A stretch of 64,000 nucleotides of DNA, taken from Cyanophora paradoxa. Its lineage: Eukaryota; Glaucocystophyceae; Cyanophorales; Cyanophoraceae. The notes beneath the pieces are model-generated. The model was not told the DNA's origin. It saw nothing but the letters and a program-made list of their open reading frames with translations, and ran no database searches. The translations under genes were made by a program, and so were the position numbers. The stretch spans positions 69,501 to 133,500 of the forward strand of contig QPMI01000200.1 in NCBI GenBank assembly GCA_004431415.1, written 5' to 3'. The first letter of the stretch is position 1. Each line of letters opens with the position of its first letter. This document shows, in pieces, positions 35,601 through 46,835 of this stretch.

Positions 35601-38600
35601 ATTCGGGCAGACGAGGGCGCCAAGAATGGGGGCGTCGACGCGTGCACGAAGACATGCGGTGAGCATGAGTCTCTCTCTGAGAGCTGGTCTAGTGGCCCCG
35701 TCTCACGGGCAACACAGTCCGACCTGCTTGCGGCGATGGCCTGCAGAACCAGAGCTCCGAAGTGCGCTTGCGGCCTGCGATCCAATCATAAATTTGAAAT
35801 CATGGCCCAAGGTGCCATGTGTCTACAGACAGCCGATAACTGTGCCTGCAGGCATGTGACGCAGGATCCGAAAACGGCAAAATGGGCAAGTGCACGACGG
35901 TGCATTCTTTCTTGGATCATCTACTTCATCTTTTGCTCGCAAAGGCTCACGGACTCGGGGGGCCTGGTGTTGCTGCATCTCCTCAGAGCTGCAAGCCGCC
36001 CACTTGCGGTTCGAGTGTCTCTTGCAATGGACCCGCCCAGTGCAGCTTGAGCTGACTGTGCGTGCGTGACTACAACAGGGGACGGCATAATCAACCAAGT
36101 GAATGAGGTGGGTTGCATCCGAAATACACCGTCTTCTGAACCTTGACACAAGACAGGTTTGTGATGAAGGAAATGTGAATGGGAATGTTGGTCGCTGTAC
36201 AAAGGTTCGTGTTTTGGGCAGCTCCGCATGCTCCTTTCGCATTCTTATGTTTCGAAATAAATGTATCGTTCTGTTGCAATTGACATCGCTTTCACTTGAA
36301 GGCCTGCCAAGCCCCGAAATGCGGTACTTTCTCCCTTCAGGCCTTCATCGTTCTTGACGCTGACACATGTGTATGCGCTCTCAGGCGACGGCCTGCTCAA
36401 TGTCCTCGGAGAGGAGGTGCGTTGCAATGGCAACTCGTGAACATCGTCTTACGTGTATCTAGTGTGATGCCGGAGCACAAAACGGAGGATTCGGCCAGTG
36501 CACAACTCTGTGCCGCAAGCCAGTGTGTGGCGACGGAGTAAAGAACACAAACGCGGAACTGTGCGATGATGGTGCTCAAAACGGAATGCCGGGCAAGTGC
36601 ACGACAACCTGCACCATGCCCGTATGTGGTATGCTCTGTAAATAGCGTCTCGCTTTCGTCGTCGAGTGCGTTTTTAGGTGATGGAGTCAAGAATGCAACT
36701 TCAGAAGAATGTGGTGCGTTCAAGTGCACTCTCCCATCCATGTCCTGTCTGACACTCCAGATAGACGATGGGCGCCTCAACGGTTCTTTAAACAAATGCA
36801 CGGCCAGTTGCCAGTTGCCCGAATGCGGTTTGACTTGCTCTTTGTACTTGTAATTGTTTCAAGCCTGACTTTGTCCAAGGCGATGGCATCGTGAACATGG
36901 CAAACGAGGAATGCGGTAATCACACAGCGATGTACGTGTGTACATACCCTGTTCAATCATGCTGACGACAGATGCTGGGGAGAAGAACGGCACAGTTGGC
37001 TCATGCACGAAGTCGTGCAAGCTTCCCACTTGTGGTTCGAGCTCTTGTTTCGTTTTGTATTCTAAAGCTTATGATCTGTCGGACATGTCCTTCTCAGGCG
37101 ACGGCATGGTTTGTGTTTTTCTCGTTTGTTTCATGCTTTCATGAGCCGCTGATTGTTGGCATGCATCCATCAGGTGAATCAAGCCAGCGAGCGCTGGTTC
37201 GAATTTGTGTATCGCTAAGCCTCTCAAAATATGGGCCATTGCGTTATTCTTATCATCATTCCGTGAACACAGCGATGATGGGGCCGACAATGGCAAGCCG
37301 GCAAAATGCTCGGTGGTGCGCATGCCGTACGTGTGCATTCCTGGATGCTTATAATTGATTTATGCCTGGCATCGCTTTGTCGCTCTGCAGACGTGCAAGT
37401 TGCCAATTTGCGGTTCGGGTTCCTGCACTTGTTTTGCATTCGATGACATGAACACATTTTATGACAGGTGATGGCGTGATCAACCAGACAACCGAGGAGT
37501 GCGATGAAGGAAGCCAAGCAAACGGCACCATGGGCAAGTGCACACGCACCTGCAACCTCCCAATCGTATGTATATCCTCTCTACATCGTACACTTGCTTT
37601 ATGGATGCCGATACTATTAGTGTGGCGATGGTGTGAGGAACAAAACCGACGAACAATGCGACCACGGGGCTGAGAATGGGAGGATGGGCAAGTGCACGGC
37701 AGTACGCCCACCGTCCCTCCTCCCACGCTTTGGTCTCTCTCGCTGTACCCCATATTTTCCTGATTGTACTCTCCCACTCTCCCAGAGTTGCAAGCTTCCC
37801 GTTTGTGGTGCATTTTTCCGATCTGCTGATATGGTGGCAACACTCCCATTGCTACTCACTGTTGCGCATCGATAACAGGCGACGGTCTGGTTAATGCTAC
37901 TGGCGAGGAGTGCGCCTGTTTTATTCATGGCATTTGCAACTGGAGCCAGCTGCAGTTCAGCTGTGCTTATGGTTAACTGCCGCCATGCCAGGTGTGATGA
38001 AGCCACAGCGAACGGCCAGCTCAACAAGTGCACTGCAGTGCGCACGGCCCTTTGAAATTCTTGAGCCCCTGTCCTGCAGCTGCTGTGCTGTTACTGACAC
38101 TTCCGCCGGCGCTTGCAGACCTGCAAGCTGCCGATTTGTGGTGCGCTTCATGTGGTTTTGGGCATAGGGCGCTACGCCACAAGTTCCATGCATCCACTTC
38201 ATGGTTATGTGCCCCTCCTCCACGCTAGGCGATGGAATTCTCAACAAGACCGGCGAGCTGTGTGGTCCGTGGCAGAGTGCTATGCGTCCGCTTGCACAAG
38301 TTGACGTGCCTCACGATATCCATCTCATTCGGGCAGACGAGGGCGCCAAGAATGGGGGCGTCGACACGTGCACGAAGACATGCGGTGAGCATGAGTCTCT
38401 CTCTGAGAGCTGGTCTAGTGGCCCCGTCTCACGGGCAACACAGTCCGACCTGCTTGCGGCGATGGCCTGCAGAACCAGAGCTCCGAAGTGCGCTTGCGGC
38501 CTGCGATCCAATCATAAATTTGAAATCATGGCCCAAGGTGCCATGTGTCTACAGACAGCCGATAACTGTGCCTGCAGGCATGTGACGCAGGATCCGAAAA

Positions 38601-40319
38601 CGGCAAAATGGGCAAATGCACGACGGTGCATTCTTTCTTGGATCATCTACTTCATCTTTTGCTCGCAAAGGCTCACGGACTCGGGGGGCCGGGTGTTGCT
38701 GCATCTCCTCAGAGCTGCAAGCCGCCCACTTGCGGTTCGAGTGTCTCTTGCAATGGACCCGCCCAGTGCAGCTTGAGCTGACTGTGCGTGCGTGACTACA
38801 ACAGGGGACGGCATAATCAACCAAGTGAATGAGGTGGGTTTTGAGCAGCTCATGTGGCTTTGGACTTCTGCTGACATTCGAATGGTCGTCAGTCCTGTGA
38901 CTCTGGTAAAGACAACGGTCGTATTTGCATCTGCACTTCAAATTGCAGTGCGCACTTTCACATGCTTTTAATGCCTCATATCTCTTACATGCTCGCAATA
39001 ATTTTTCAGAGACACCTTCTTGTGGTAAGTGCAAAAATTTTCCAGAGACACCTTCTTGTGGCATTGAGAGTTGTCACCGCGAAAATAGGCGATGGAGAAA
39101 TCAACAAGGCGCTGGAAGCTTGCGACGAAGGAAGCCTTAATGGTGGAATGGACAGGTGCAGGCAACAGCAGTGCACACTGTCACGTGCTTTTTTAACGTC
39201 TCATACTTAGGTGTACAACATCTTGTCAGGTGCAGCGATCACTTGAATAGCAACCTCTGATTCCAAGACTGAGCTCGAGGCCCGGGCTGAGGCATATGGA
39301 TCACACTTTTTGGGTTCAACAGATCCCGTTCTGCGGTTTGTGCGGTTTTTGTGCTTATGGCGTGCAGTTGTCTGATTTCCGACTCCTCAGGCGATGGAGT
39401 GATCAACAAGACTGGCGAACTGTGCGGTCCGTGGCCAGGGGCTGTACGCCTTCTTAACGTGATTGTGATTATTGTTTGCAGATGAGGGTCAACTAAACGG
39501 CAGCATCGGGGCTTGCACAGTCGCCTGCCTTCCCCCGCGTTGCGGCGATGGTCTTACCAATACGACTTTGGAGCAATGCGACAATGGCAAGGTGCGTCGG
39601 AAAAAGGGCACCCAAACTAGGCTCACGCTGGCGGGCTCAGGCGAATGGGACCCTGGACGACTGCACACTGGAGTGCCAGATGCCTCGATGCGGCGACCTT
39701 CTTGTTCGCCCTCGCCTGGACGTGATTTCGTTCTTCTTCAACTGAGCTCATATTCGCAGGTGAATCGCGGAGCCGAGGAATGCGATTTAGGTTTGTGCTG
39801 GCCCTACAGCCCCGGTCCACGAGTTGGCCACCCCTGACACGTCGTAGGGCCGAGCAACGGCGCAAGTCAGTGCTCTGCCTCCTGCTCCCGTGGTGCGCCT
39901 CATGCATTTCAGACGCGCTTCATGCCCACCCGCGCCGCGCTCTGATTATGACGTGCGGGGCACAGTGGCGATGGTATGCAACCTTCAGAGGACAAGCAGC
40001 GCGAATTTGAAGCCAGGCTCAGGAGTGCGGCAGGTGGAGGAGTCGCTGGACGTCGACGAGATGCTGTTCGAGGCCACCGGCTGCCTACTCGTCGAGGCCC
40101 CTGATGCTGTGCGCACCCGTAAGGCGCTGCCTGGCTCCTTGGGGCTCGCCTTAAGCGGCGGCAGGGGGCTATCCTTGTGGAGGAGCTGGGGGCAGAGCTG
40201 GCCGAACTGGAGCTCGCTGAGCTCTTTGCCTGGTCCTCCGATGTGGTGCGGCTGACTGCCCCATCCGCCCTGCCTCGCTAAGCGCCCCCCCCCCCCCCCC
40301 CCCCCTGCAGGATTATTGA
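32650..40319 (+). CDS. Large cysteine-rich protein with about 25 DUF4215-type (Myxococcus Cys-rich) repeats
   Basis: Each module reads roughly CGDGxxNxxxEECDDG-xxNGxxGKCTxxCKLPxCG. Clear units: WCGDGIQ (32676), YCGDGKVDQTT (33550), DDGTSNGSLNKCTKE, GDGILNKTGELCG (34095, 35503, 38229), GDGLQNQSSEV (34322, 35731, 38458), CGDGIKNFNGEQCDDGAENG (34900), GDGLVNATGEEC (35154, 37880), CGDGVKNTNAELCDDGAQNG (36530), GDGVKNATSEEC, GDGIVNMANEEC, GDGVINQTTEECDEG (37469), CGDGVRNKTDEQCDHG (37622), GDGEINKALEACDEG (39088), CGDGLTNTTLEQCDNG (39541), GDGMQPSEDKQREF (39970). Each module is spread over two or three short exons with conserved phases. An acidic C-terminus (VEESLDVDEMLFEATGCLLV; GAILVEELGAELAELELAEL) ends FAWSSDDY-stop at 40317-40319 after a poly-C-preceded acceptor. 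Probably secreted or cell-surface. The 5' end and signal peptide were not found; function unknown. Confidence 0.7.
33087..33500 (+). repeat. About 400-bp pyrimidine-only (C/T) tract
   Basis: Nearly uninterrupted C and T, with several poly-C runs over 12 nt and a short CACACA island at 33336-33365. Lies in an intron of the DUF4215 gene, after the GAKNGRGFYDKC exon and before YCGDGKVDQTT. The C/T strand is the coding strand. Confidence 0.9.
34090..34680 (+). repeat. DUF4215-gene internal repeat B, copy 1
   Basis: A ~590-bp block covering exons and introns from GDGILNKTGELCG to the GGGGACGGC acceptor. Near-identical blocks lie at 35498-36091 and 38224-38817. Confidence 0.9.
34941..36114 (+). 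repeat. DUF4215-gene internal duplication A, copy 1
   Basis: A ~1.17-kb block repeated at 37665-38840 with an offset of 2724-2726 bp and very few differences, introns included. It contains repeat-B copy 2. Confidence 0.92.
37665..38840 (+). repeat. DUF4215-gene internal duplication A, copy 2
   Basis: Near-identical to 34941-36114. Flanks differ on both sides (CGAACAATGCGACCAC before, TTGAGCAGC after), so the limits are sharp. About 1.55 kb of unique repeat-coding sequence separates the copies. Confidence 0.92.
38998..39062 (+). repeat. Short tandem duplication in a DUF4215-gene intron
   Basis: The sequence TTTTTCAGAGACACCTTCTTGTGG occurs as two adjacent near-copies (39001 and 39036; the second has TTTTCC for TTTTTC), carrying two possible acceptor sites. 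Confidence 0.8.
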
Positions 40320-40735
40320 CGAATCCCGGAGAATACGGCATTTTCGCAATCTGGCATTATTTACTTTGTACGTACTTTATACGCGACAAGATCATCGGAT
40401 CTCCGAGGCTCGATCCCCCTGTTCCGGGGATCCTCGCGATCGAGCCGCCGACCTAGACGTATAGCATAGTATATAGATCTCGTGTAAACACTGTTACTGT
40501 TACAGTTACAGAGTCGAATCAAAACGTTAAACTGCAATCATTGAATGTGCACGTACGCGTGCACGACCGTACGCGTCGGATCCCGCAGTCACTGAGTCGT
40601 AGCTATAGTATACGTACTAGAGTATTTATACGTATACGTATATACGTAGTCACGGATCTGCGCGCGCGCGGCCGCGGCCGGCGCCGGCTGTGGAGCACAA
40701 CTGAGTTTAGCGCGCGTACCCCCACCCCGACTCCC
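40320..40735. other. AT-richer spacer upstream of the 102-residue membrane protein
   Basis: No gene seen. Contains palindromic TACGTA/CGTACG words (40365-40380, 40550-40650), which may belong to the promoter of the next gene. No TATA box is called. Confidence 0.45.
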
Positions 40736-41142
40736 ATGTTCCGCTCAGTTCTCGGCACCAGCCGCCGTGCAGCACGGGCGCTCCACTCAACGGCGGCGGC
40801 GCGAAGCGCTGTGGTTTGAGCCCTCCGCCGCCGCGCCGCGCTCCATGTCCGACGCCCCTGCAGAGTCGGACGCCCGAGACGGCCGAGCTCGTTGCGACGA
40901 AGGAGCGCATTGCCATTACGGGAGAGGTTGCCGTTATCGCCGCGGGCGGCCTGGCCATCTACGTCATGTATGACGGCTACCTCGCCGGGGTGCGGCCCGC
41001 CGGCGCGCGGCCCTGCGCAGGCTGACGCCCCGTCCAGCTCGAGCGCATTGAGATGGCGAAAGAGGCGGAGAAGAAGCGTCAAGAGGAGCGCGCGTTGAGG
41101 AAGAAGGAGCTGCTTGCGAAAGCAGGCATCGTTCAAGCATAA
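40736..41142 (+). CDS. Small single-TM protein with mitochondrial-type presequence, 3 exons
   Basis: Exons 40736-40813, 40864-40989 and 41038-41142 sum to 309 nt and 102 residues, frame kept. N-terminus MFRSVLGTSRRAARALHSTA is Arg/Ser/Ala-rich without acids, typical of a mitochondrial presequence. Then one TM helix, GEVAVIAAGGLAIYVMYDGY, and a highly charged C-terminal helix (ERIEMAKEAEKKRQEERALR KKELLAKAG). Architecture is like small inner-membrane subunits or assembly factors. I do not recognise the family. The shared 3' element starts about 13-20 nt after the stop. Confidence 0.75.
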
Positions 41143-41154
41143 AATCGGACGATG

Positions 41155-41428
41155 GCGTCATTGGACATAGATGTGACTCACTCGTTATCTGGACTAGCTC
41201 AATAGCTGTTCGGACTAGCGGTATTCGCTGAGCAATCCATGGGCTCTCTTGGATAGGCAAATCGACGTCGAGATCGAAATCGAAACCGAGGGGCCAGGGC
41301 AGGCAGGCCAGGAGCCCCGAAGCTGGGGCCGGGCCTTTGATCTATGTTTTTTCTATAATCTCAATTTGAGGTTTTCTGCAAGATAGGCACAGACCTAAGG
41401 GCCGGCGCCTCTCCCGGAGTCCTTTCAA
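41155..41428 (+). repeat. Dispersed element copy B: 3' hairpin element plus ~230-bp repeat
   Basis: ACATAGATGTGACTCACTCG then TTATCTGGACTAG, AGCTGTTCGGACTAG, and the ~230-bp block shared with 21960-22206. It sits between the stop of the 102-residue protein gene and the stop of the convergent MORN gene. Confidence 0.85.
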
Positions 41429-41905
41429 AGTTTCACTGAGTCAAGTTCAAGGAGCGGTACTGCACGGCGGGCTGGGGCCGGGAGCGGTACTAGTACTGCA
41501 CGGCGGGGCCGGGGGCCGGCACCAGCCGCGGCGCCTCGCCGTCGGCGGGGCCCAAGCACAGGAAGAGGACCGACGGCGCCGATGTGGACGGCCGCGAGGT
41601 AGACCCTTGCTCCCCTTGCGAGCGCCGGCTCCCCTTGCGAGCGCCGGCAGCTGCGGCACGCTTAAGCTTTCTGCATTCACGGTGGAGTCCGCGTCTAGGA
41701 GGGGACGGCGCTTGCGGCTCCGACGTTGGGATCGGTCTCGCAGGTTCGGGGGGGAGACGGTTGGACGCGTATACGTACGCCGTGACGGGGGGGATTAACA
41801 GGATCGCATCGCATTTTATTTGTGCGTTCAGCATAGACACGGCTGTGACCTACGCCAGGCCGTGGTCGCAAAAAAATATTCATTTTTGCCAGGAACAAAC
41901 CTCTT
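41429..41905. other. Gap between element copy B and the MORN gene 3' end
   Basis: No gene supported. Two near copies of GGAGCGGTACTGCACGGCGGG / GGAGCGGTACTAGTACTGCA (41451, 41480) and CTCCCCTTGCGAGCGCCGG twice (41611, 41630). Confidence 0.45.
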
Positions 41906-44900
41906 CTAGCTGCCGGCAGACCCTATTCGGAGGGGTCGCCTGCCGTCCTTTGGGGCCCTCTCGGGCCCCTTGGCGGCGGAGACGTGCTCGGAGACGAGGC
42001 GGAGGCGGCAGAGGTTGCGGACCTCGGCGGAGAGCTCCGCGGCGCTCCGCATCAGCTCCCGGCACTGCGCCGCGGCCACGGGCAGCGACGCGTCCGGGTC
42101 CCCCTCTGCGCGCTGCCCTCAGCGGGTCGCCGCGGGGCGGGGGTGGCGCCGCGGCGGCACCGGAAGGAGCGTCGTCGGCGAAGGAGCAGGAGACGGGCTC
42201 GCCGTCTGCCCGCACGACCACGCCGCGCCCGTGCCGCCGCGCCCCGCACAGCCCCCCCACGTACAGGTCCCCGGAGGGGTACGCAATGAGGCCGGCGGTG
42301 CGGAGCGGAGCGCCGTCGGGGGCGGCGAGGGCGGCGGGGGCGCGGTGGGGGTCGGGGGCGGCGGCGTCGAAGTAGGGCTCCCCCGCCGCGTCTGCGCGGT
42401 CGACGAGCGCCTCCACCAGCGCCCTGCGCGCCCGCCCCCTCAGTCACCCGCCCCGCCCCGGCGCGGCGGCGGCGCGGGGCGCGGGGCGCGGACCCGGCAG
42501 CCCAGTGGCCGGCGAGGACGACGGTGCCGAGGGCGAAGGCGCCGGGGCCGTGCGGCGCGTCCTCCCGCCACGCCCCGAGTACGCCGCCCCGTCCGGCCAG
42601 CTCTGCGCCCCGCGTCGGCCCCCGGCCCTGCCCCGCGGCGGACGGCGCGCCTTCTTCCCTGGGCCGGAGAGGGTGTAGCGGTGCCAGCGGCCGGCGTAGA
42701 GGGTCCCGTCGCGCCACGCCTGGGGAGGGTCGGCGGGGCGGCGCGGGTGGGCCGGCGGGGCGGGGCGCACGTAGACGCCGACGCCGTGCGGGAGGCCCCG
42801 CTCGAAGTCGCCCTCGTCTGCGCCCACCTTCGCGCGCCGGCGGCCGCGCGGGGCGGGGCGGGGCGCACAGAGGTCGCCGGAGGCGAAGCGCCAGGTGCCC
42901 TCGCCGTGGGGGAGGCCGGCGGCGAGCTCGCCGGCGTAGAGGGCGCCGGTGGACCAGCGCAGCTCGCCGACGCCGTGCGGGCGCCCCTCGTAGAAGGAGC
43001 CTGCGTAGTGCACCGCCGCCCCGCCCCGCACCCCCGCCAGCCGCCCCTCCCCGCTGTACCGCCCGAACCGGAACTCGCCTGCCCGCGAGACATTGAGCGG
43101 AGGCGAGCGGCGGGGGCGGCGGGGGGCGGGCCCTGGTACGCGTCGCCCTGGGGGCTGGAGAGGGCGCCCTCGCCGTGGAAGAGCATCTCCTCTAGCTCGC
43201 CAGCGTAGTGCCACGCCCCCGTCCGCCCCCCGCCCGCGCTCCACTCCACCGTTCCCCTCTGCCCGCCCAGCTCGCCGACCGCACCCAGCGCGGCGCGGGG
43301 CGAGGGACGGGGCGGCGCGCCGTCAGCTGGCCCCGCTCGAAGCGCCCGGAGAGCTTGCGGCCGTCGGGAAAGACCGCGGCGCCGCCGCCGTGCACCTCGC
43401 CCTGCGCCGCCCGTCGCCGCCGGGGCCCCCGGGCCGGGCCGGGGCGGCACCGCGGCGTCCAGGTCGCCCTCGTAGGCCGGCCCGCCGGGGAAGCGCTTGA
43501 GGCCGTGGCCGGCGGCGGGGCGCCCGACGGCGTCGAACTCGCCCTCGAGCTCCACGCCGTCGGGGAAGCCGCGCACGCCGCGGCCCCCGATGCGGTCCAG
43601 CCTCCACTCCCCCGCGAACCAGCTCCCGTCCGGCCACACCGCCTTCCCTTGCCCGTGCTGCGACTTCCTGCGTGAGGCGCGCGGCGGGGCGGGGGGAACG
43701 GGGGCGCGCCGCGCGGCCGGCGAGGAGGGCGCCGCGGTAGACGGTGCCGTCGCGGAAGACCTTCACGCCCTTGCCCGTCACGCTGCCCCCGCTCCACGCC
43801 CCCTGCCCCCGCCCGTCACGCCCCGCCGGCGCCCCGCGCAGCCGCCGGCGACCCCACCTCCAAGCTCGAGCCATCCGGCCACGTGAGCTTCCCCTGGCCC
43901 GCCCAGCATCCGCCCCGCCAGACCCCGAAGAACCTGCGCGGCGGTGAGCGCTCAGCCCCCCACCGAGAGCTGTGCCCGGCGCCTGAAACGCACTCTGTGC
44001 CGTCGGCGTACACGCAGCGGCCTGTTCCGGACGGCTGCGGGGCCGCGTCAGCGCGCGGGCTGGCGGGCATGGGGCGGGACGGTACCTCGCCGTCGCGGAA
44101 CTCGCCGGTGTACTCCCAGCCCTCCTTGGCGCTCCTGCGCAGGGTCGCCAGATTGCGCGCCGGGGCCGGCCGCGCGCGGCGCACTTGAAGCTGCCCGTCC
44201 CGTCGAACTCGCCGACCTTGAATCCCCCCTCGTAGACGTCCCCATTCAAGTGCAGCTTCTATCAGCGCGGGTCAGGCGCGCCCCTCACGAGGCAAAGCGG
44301 GGGCGGGAGCTGACGGACCCTGCCGCGGCCGTGCAGGGCGCCGTTGACCCACTGGCCGCTCATGTACTCCCCGTCGGGTGAAGTGAGCTCGCCGTCCCCG
44401 TGCGGCCTGCGACTCGAGGTCGGTGCAAAGCGCACGTCTTGCAGCCGCGCGCTGCTCGTGCGCTGCGCAGAGCGCTGCGCCGCGGCGCTCACCTGTCAGC
44501 CTTGAAAAAGCCCGTATAGATGCGGCCCGAGGGCCACCGCTTCGTGCCTCTACCTTCCAGACTTCCGTCCTTGAACTCTCCTTGAAAATCGCCGCAGTTA
44601 AGCCGGGCTCGGCGCGACGCTACCGGCACAGAGTACGGCGACAAGCGAACAAGCACCTTCAAGTACGACCCCGTCCGCAAGCTGCGAAGCGGCATCACAC
44701 ATAGCGCAAGAAATGCAGATGATGATCACCTTCAAACGGCCCCTTCCATTCGCCTTCCCGCCCACCAGCGGGCCTTCGTAAGTCGCCCCACCTGGAAGGT
44801 CCTTCTGAGAGGAAAGGTGAGCCCGCGTGCACACGCCTGCAAGCGGCCAGGTTCTCACCACCACATGCTCGACCTTGCCGCCGACCCTCGGGCGCTGAGG

Positions 44901-44918
44901 TGAGCCGGCCCTGTCCAT
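41906..44918 (-). CDS. MORN-repeat protein, multi-exon
   Basis: MORN repeats (YxGxxxxGxxHGxG) are membrane- or cytoskeleton-associated scaffolds. From ATG 44916-44918 a first exon leads to GGATYEGPLVGGKANGRG, then FQGEFKDGSLEGRGTKRWPS plus GRIYTGF, YMSGQWVNGALHGRGRV, VYEGGFKVGEFDGTGSF, YTGEFRDGE, WRGGCWAGQGKLTWPDGSSL, WSGGSVTGKGVKVFRDGTVY, GKAVWPDGSWFAGEWRLDRI, GVELEGEFDAVGRPAAGHGL, WHYAGELEEMLFHGEGALSS, YAGSFYEGRPHGVGELRWST plus GALYAGELAAGLPHGEG, FERGLPHGVGVYV and LYVGGLCGARRHGRGVVVRA. About 18-20 units. The last exon is helical, not MORN (QCRELMRSAAELSAEVRNLC), ending at 41906-41908. Introns are short and GC-rich, so several open frames overlap, but only this strand gives the repeats. Confidence 0.8.
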
Positions 44919-45304
44919 CTTGCTTCCGTGTCGACTTAGCGCTGTTCCATGCGCTGTTCTTGATCAATCAATGCGCTGTAGATCGACTTAGGGTGCGGCG
45001 CGACCTGGCATGGTCCGTGCCAGGCGCAGCTGGCCGCGTAAGCGCCCCCAAGCTAGCTAGCGTAGCTAGCGTAAGCGCCCCCCAGCTGCAGAGCTGTAGC
45101 AAGTCGCTGATCAGGCGCTCGGTATGGGGCTATAGCTAGCCCTGCAGCGCTATAGCCTGCCGCGGTGCACTGCGGGCAACGTACAGGCCCAGCAGCTGCT
45201 ATAGCCCATACCCCGGTTCCAAGGCGTCTTGAGGGCTGCGCCGGCGAGACTAGTACTAGCCTATTAGTACGTAAACAGTACTCCCGCGAGAGTCTCGATG
45301 GGAA
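44919..45304. other. Spacer upstream of the MORN gene
   Basis: No gene. Repeats of AGCTAGCGTA (45055-45075) and CTATAGC words; probably contains the MORN gene promoter. Confidence 0.4.
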
Positions 45305-45312
45305 TGCGCGGC

Positions 45313-45992
45313 CAGTGCTGTCATCATGATGCACACATCATGATGACGCCATCATGATGAGACGTCATTAACGCATCATGATGACCTCGGATTATGATGA
45401 TCGTCATCATGATGTGAGGGGGGGTACCTGTACAGTGCACAAATCTCGTGTTTCTGGTCGCCTGCGCTGTTTTAACGACCTCTTATGCGATCTAAACAAC
45501 TTAACGACACCGTATATGCTAGTCAGAGGAGGTTTGGAGCGATTCTGACGATGCTGAAAGGCTGCTGTGTTGCCGTGGGGGGTACAGGGGGCACCACCCT
45601 TTGCCACTGGCGATGCAAGATCGCACCGATTCGCACTTTGAGAATGGGTGCGGAGACGCTTAACACAGCTTTTAAAACACATAACACACCATCTTGACAT
45701 TGAAGGAGGTTGATCAACCACTCCTCTGCCTCAAAAATCTTGGGAAGAGGGGGGTGTGGACCTCTTTCAGGCCAACCCTGGGCCCAATATCTATCCAGAC
45801 TGGTCAGAAATGAGTCTTAAACACGTCGCGATGCATTAGAAACGCAGCAGAGAGCCCGCGCAGCGAAATAGGAGTGGGAAATGCCCTGGGAAACGATTCT
45901 GACCGCGGGAAGACGTCATGATCGATCATGATGGATCATAATTGACGCATCATGATGCCTGGACGGCCGTGTGCATCATGATGACAACACTG
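45313..45992. mobile_element. hAT-type non-autonomous DNA transposon (680 bp)
   Basis: Terminal inverted repeats of about 24 bp, starting CAGTGCTGTCATCATGATGC on the left and, on the reverse strand from the right end, CAGTGTTGTCATCATGATGC. They differ at one position. Flanked by an 8-bp direct repeat TGCGCGGC (45305-45312 and 45993-46000), the hAT target-duplication size. Subterminal zones (45320-45416 and 45915-45985) are packed with CATCATGATG, an 8-bp-core palindrome. The interior (45420-45900) is less GC-rich and encodes no transposase. Confidence 0.85.
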
Positions 45993-46000
45993 TGCGCGGC

Positions 46001-46835
46001 TGTGCGCCTCGATGGGCCGGGCCCCGGACCCCGGACCCTCCAATTGCAATTGCAAGCTGTCTCTAGATCTAGATCTAGAGCTGTCTAATAGTTAGTGTCT
46101 ATCTATAGCTAGTATTGCCTCACGGCTTTATGCCGTCAGGAGCCGGCGCCCCGAGTCTCGCTACTCGCAGTGCTTGGCCTTAGTCTCCGCAGCTCTCACA
46201 TTGAGTGCGCCGATTGGACCCCCACTACTTTTCATGTACCCCTCCCGGGCTGACACCCCGTGCGACACACTTGTACCCTGTACTTGTGCTTGCTCCTGGA
46301 ATACCAGCTCTGCTCGCTCTCACCGCCAGCTTGCTAGAACTGCACAGCACGCATGGCTAAGCCTAGCAGCACCATAAACTAGGCTCTTCTGACCCTCGCC
46401 GGGCCTCGTCCAGCCATCCGACCCGCCAGCCGCAGCCAGGCGTGGTCGGACCGCTGGGCGAAGCGATCCGTGGCCGGAGGAGCGCGTTTCGGAGGACAGT
46501 ATTGCGAATCCGCCGCCGCACGCCGACGCCGGACTCGCTAACGGTCGCCTCGTGCATCCGCAGTCCGCGGGAATCGACTGGCACGCCCCCGTCCCACGAC
46601 GGACGCGGAATCGTTGCTAGTGGCATCGGCGACGCTCGGAAACGGTGGATCGTCGACCGGACGCGCCCGTCACCGACCGACATCGACCGACCGACCTCGC
46701 CCCGCCGCCCGCTTCAGCGCCGCGCACTTCTTGGCCTTTCGAAGGGGGAGACTCTGTCAAAATTTCCGGCGGATTCAGCCCTTCGACTCGCCGGTGGACC
46801 GCCGACGCTCAGCTGCGGACTTACCTCGCGATCAC
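46001..46835. other. Region left of the gag-like element, no gene
   Basis: No supported gene. AGATCTAGATCTAGA palindrome at 46062-46080. From about 46380 the composition becomes C-rich and may be the start of the retroelement leader. Confidence 0.4.

Noticed and set aside
39960-40319. Separate small gene with ATG at 39971
   Set aside because: The preceding bases give GGCGATGG (GDG), the start of a DUF4215 module, so it fits better as the last exons of the large repeat gene.
45320-45985. CATCATGATG clusters as a plain microsatellite
   Set aside because: Two separate clusters lie symmetrically inside matched terminal repeats with an 8-bp target duplication, so they belong to a transposon.
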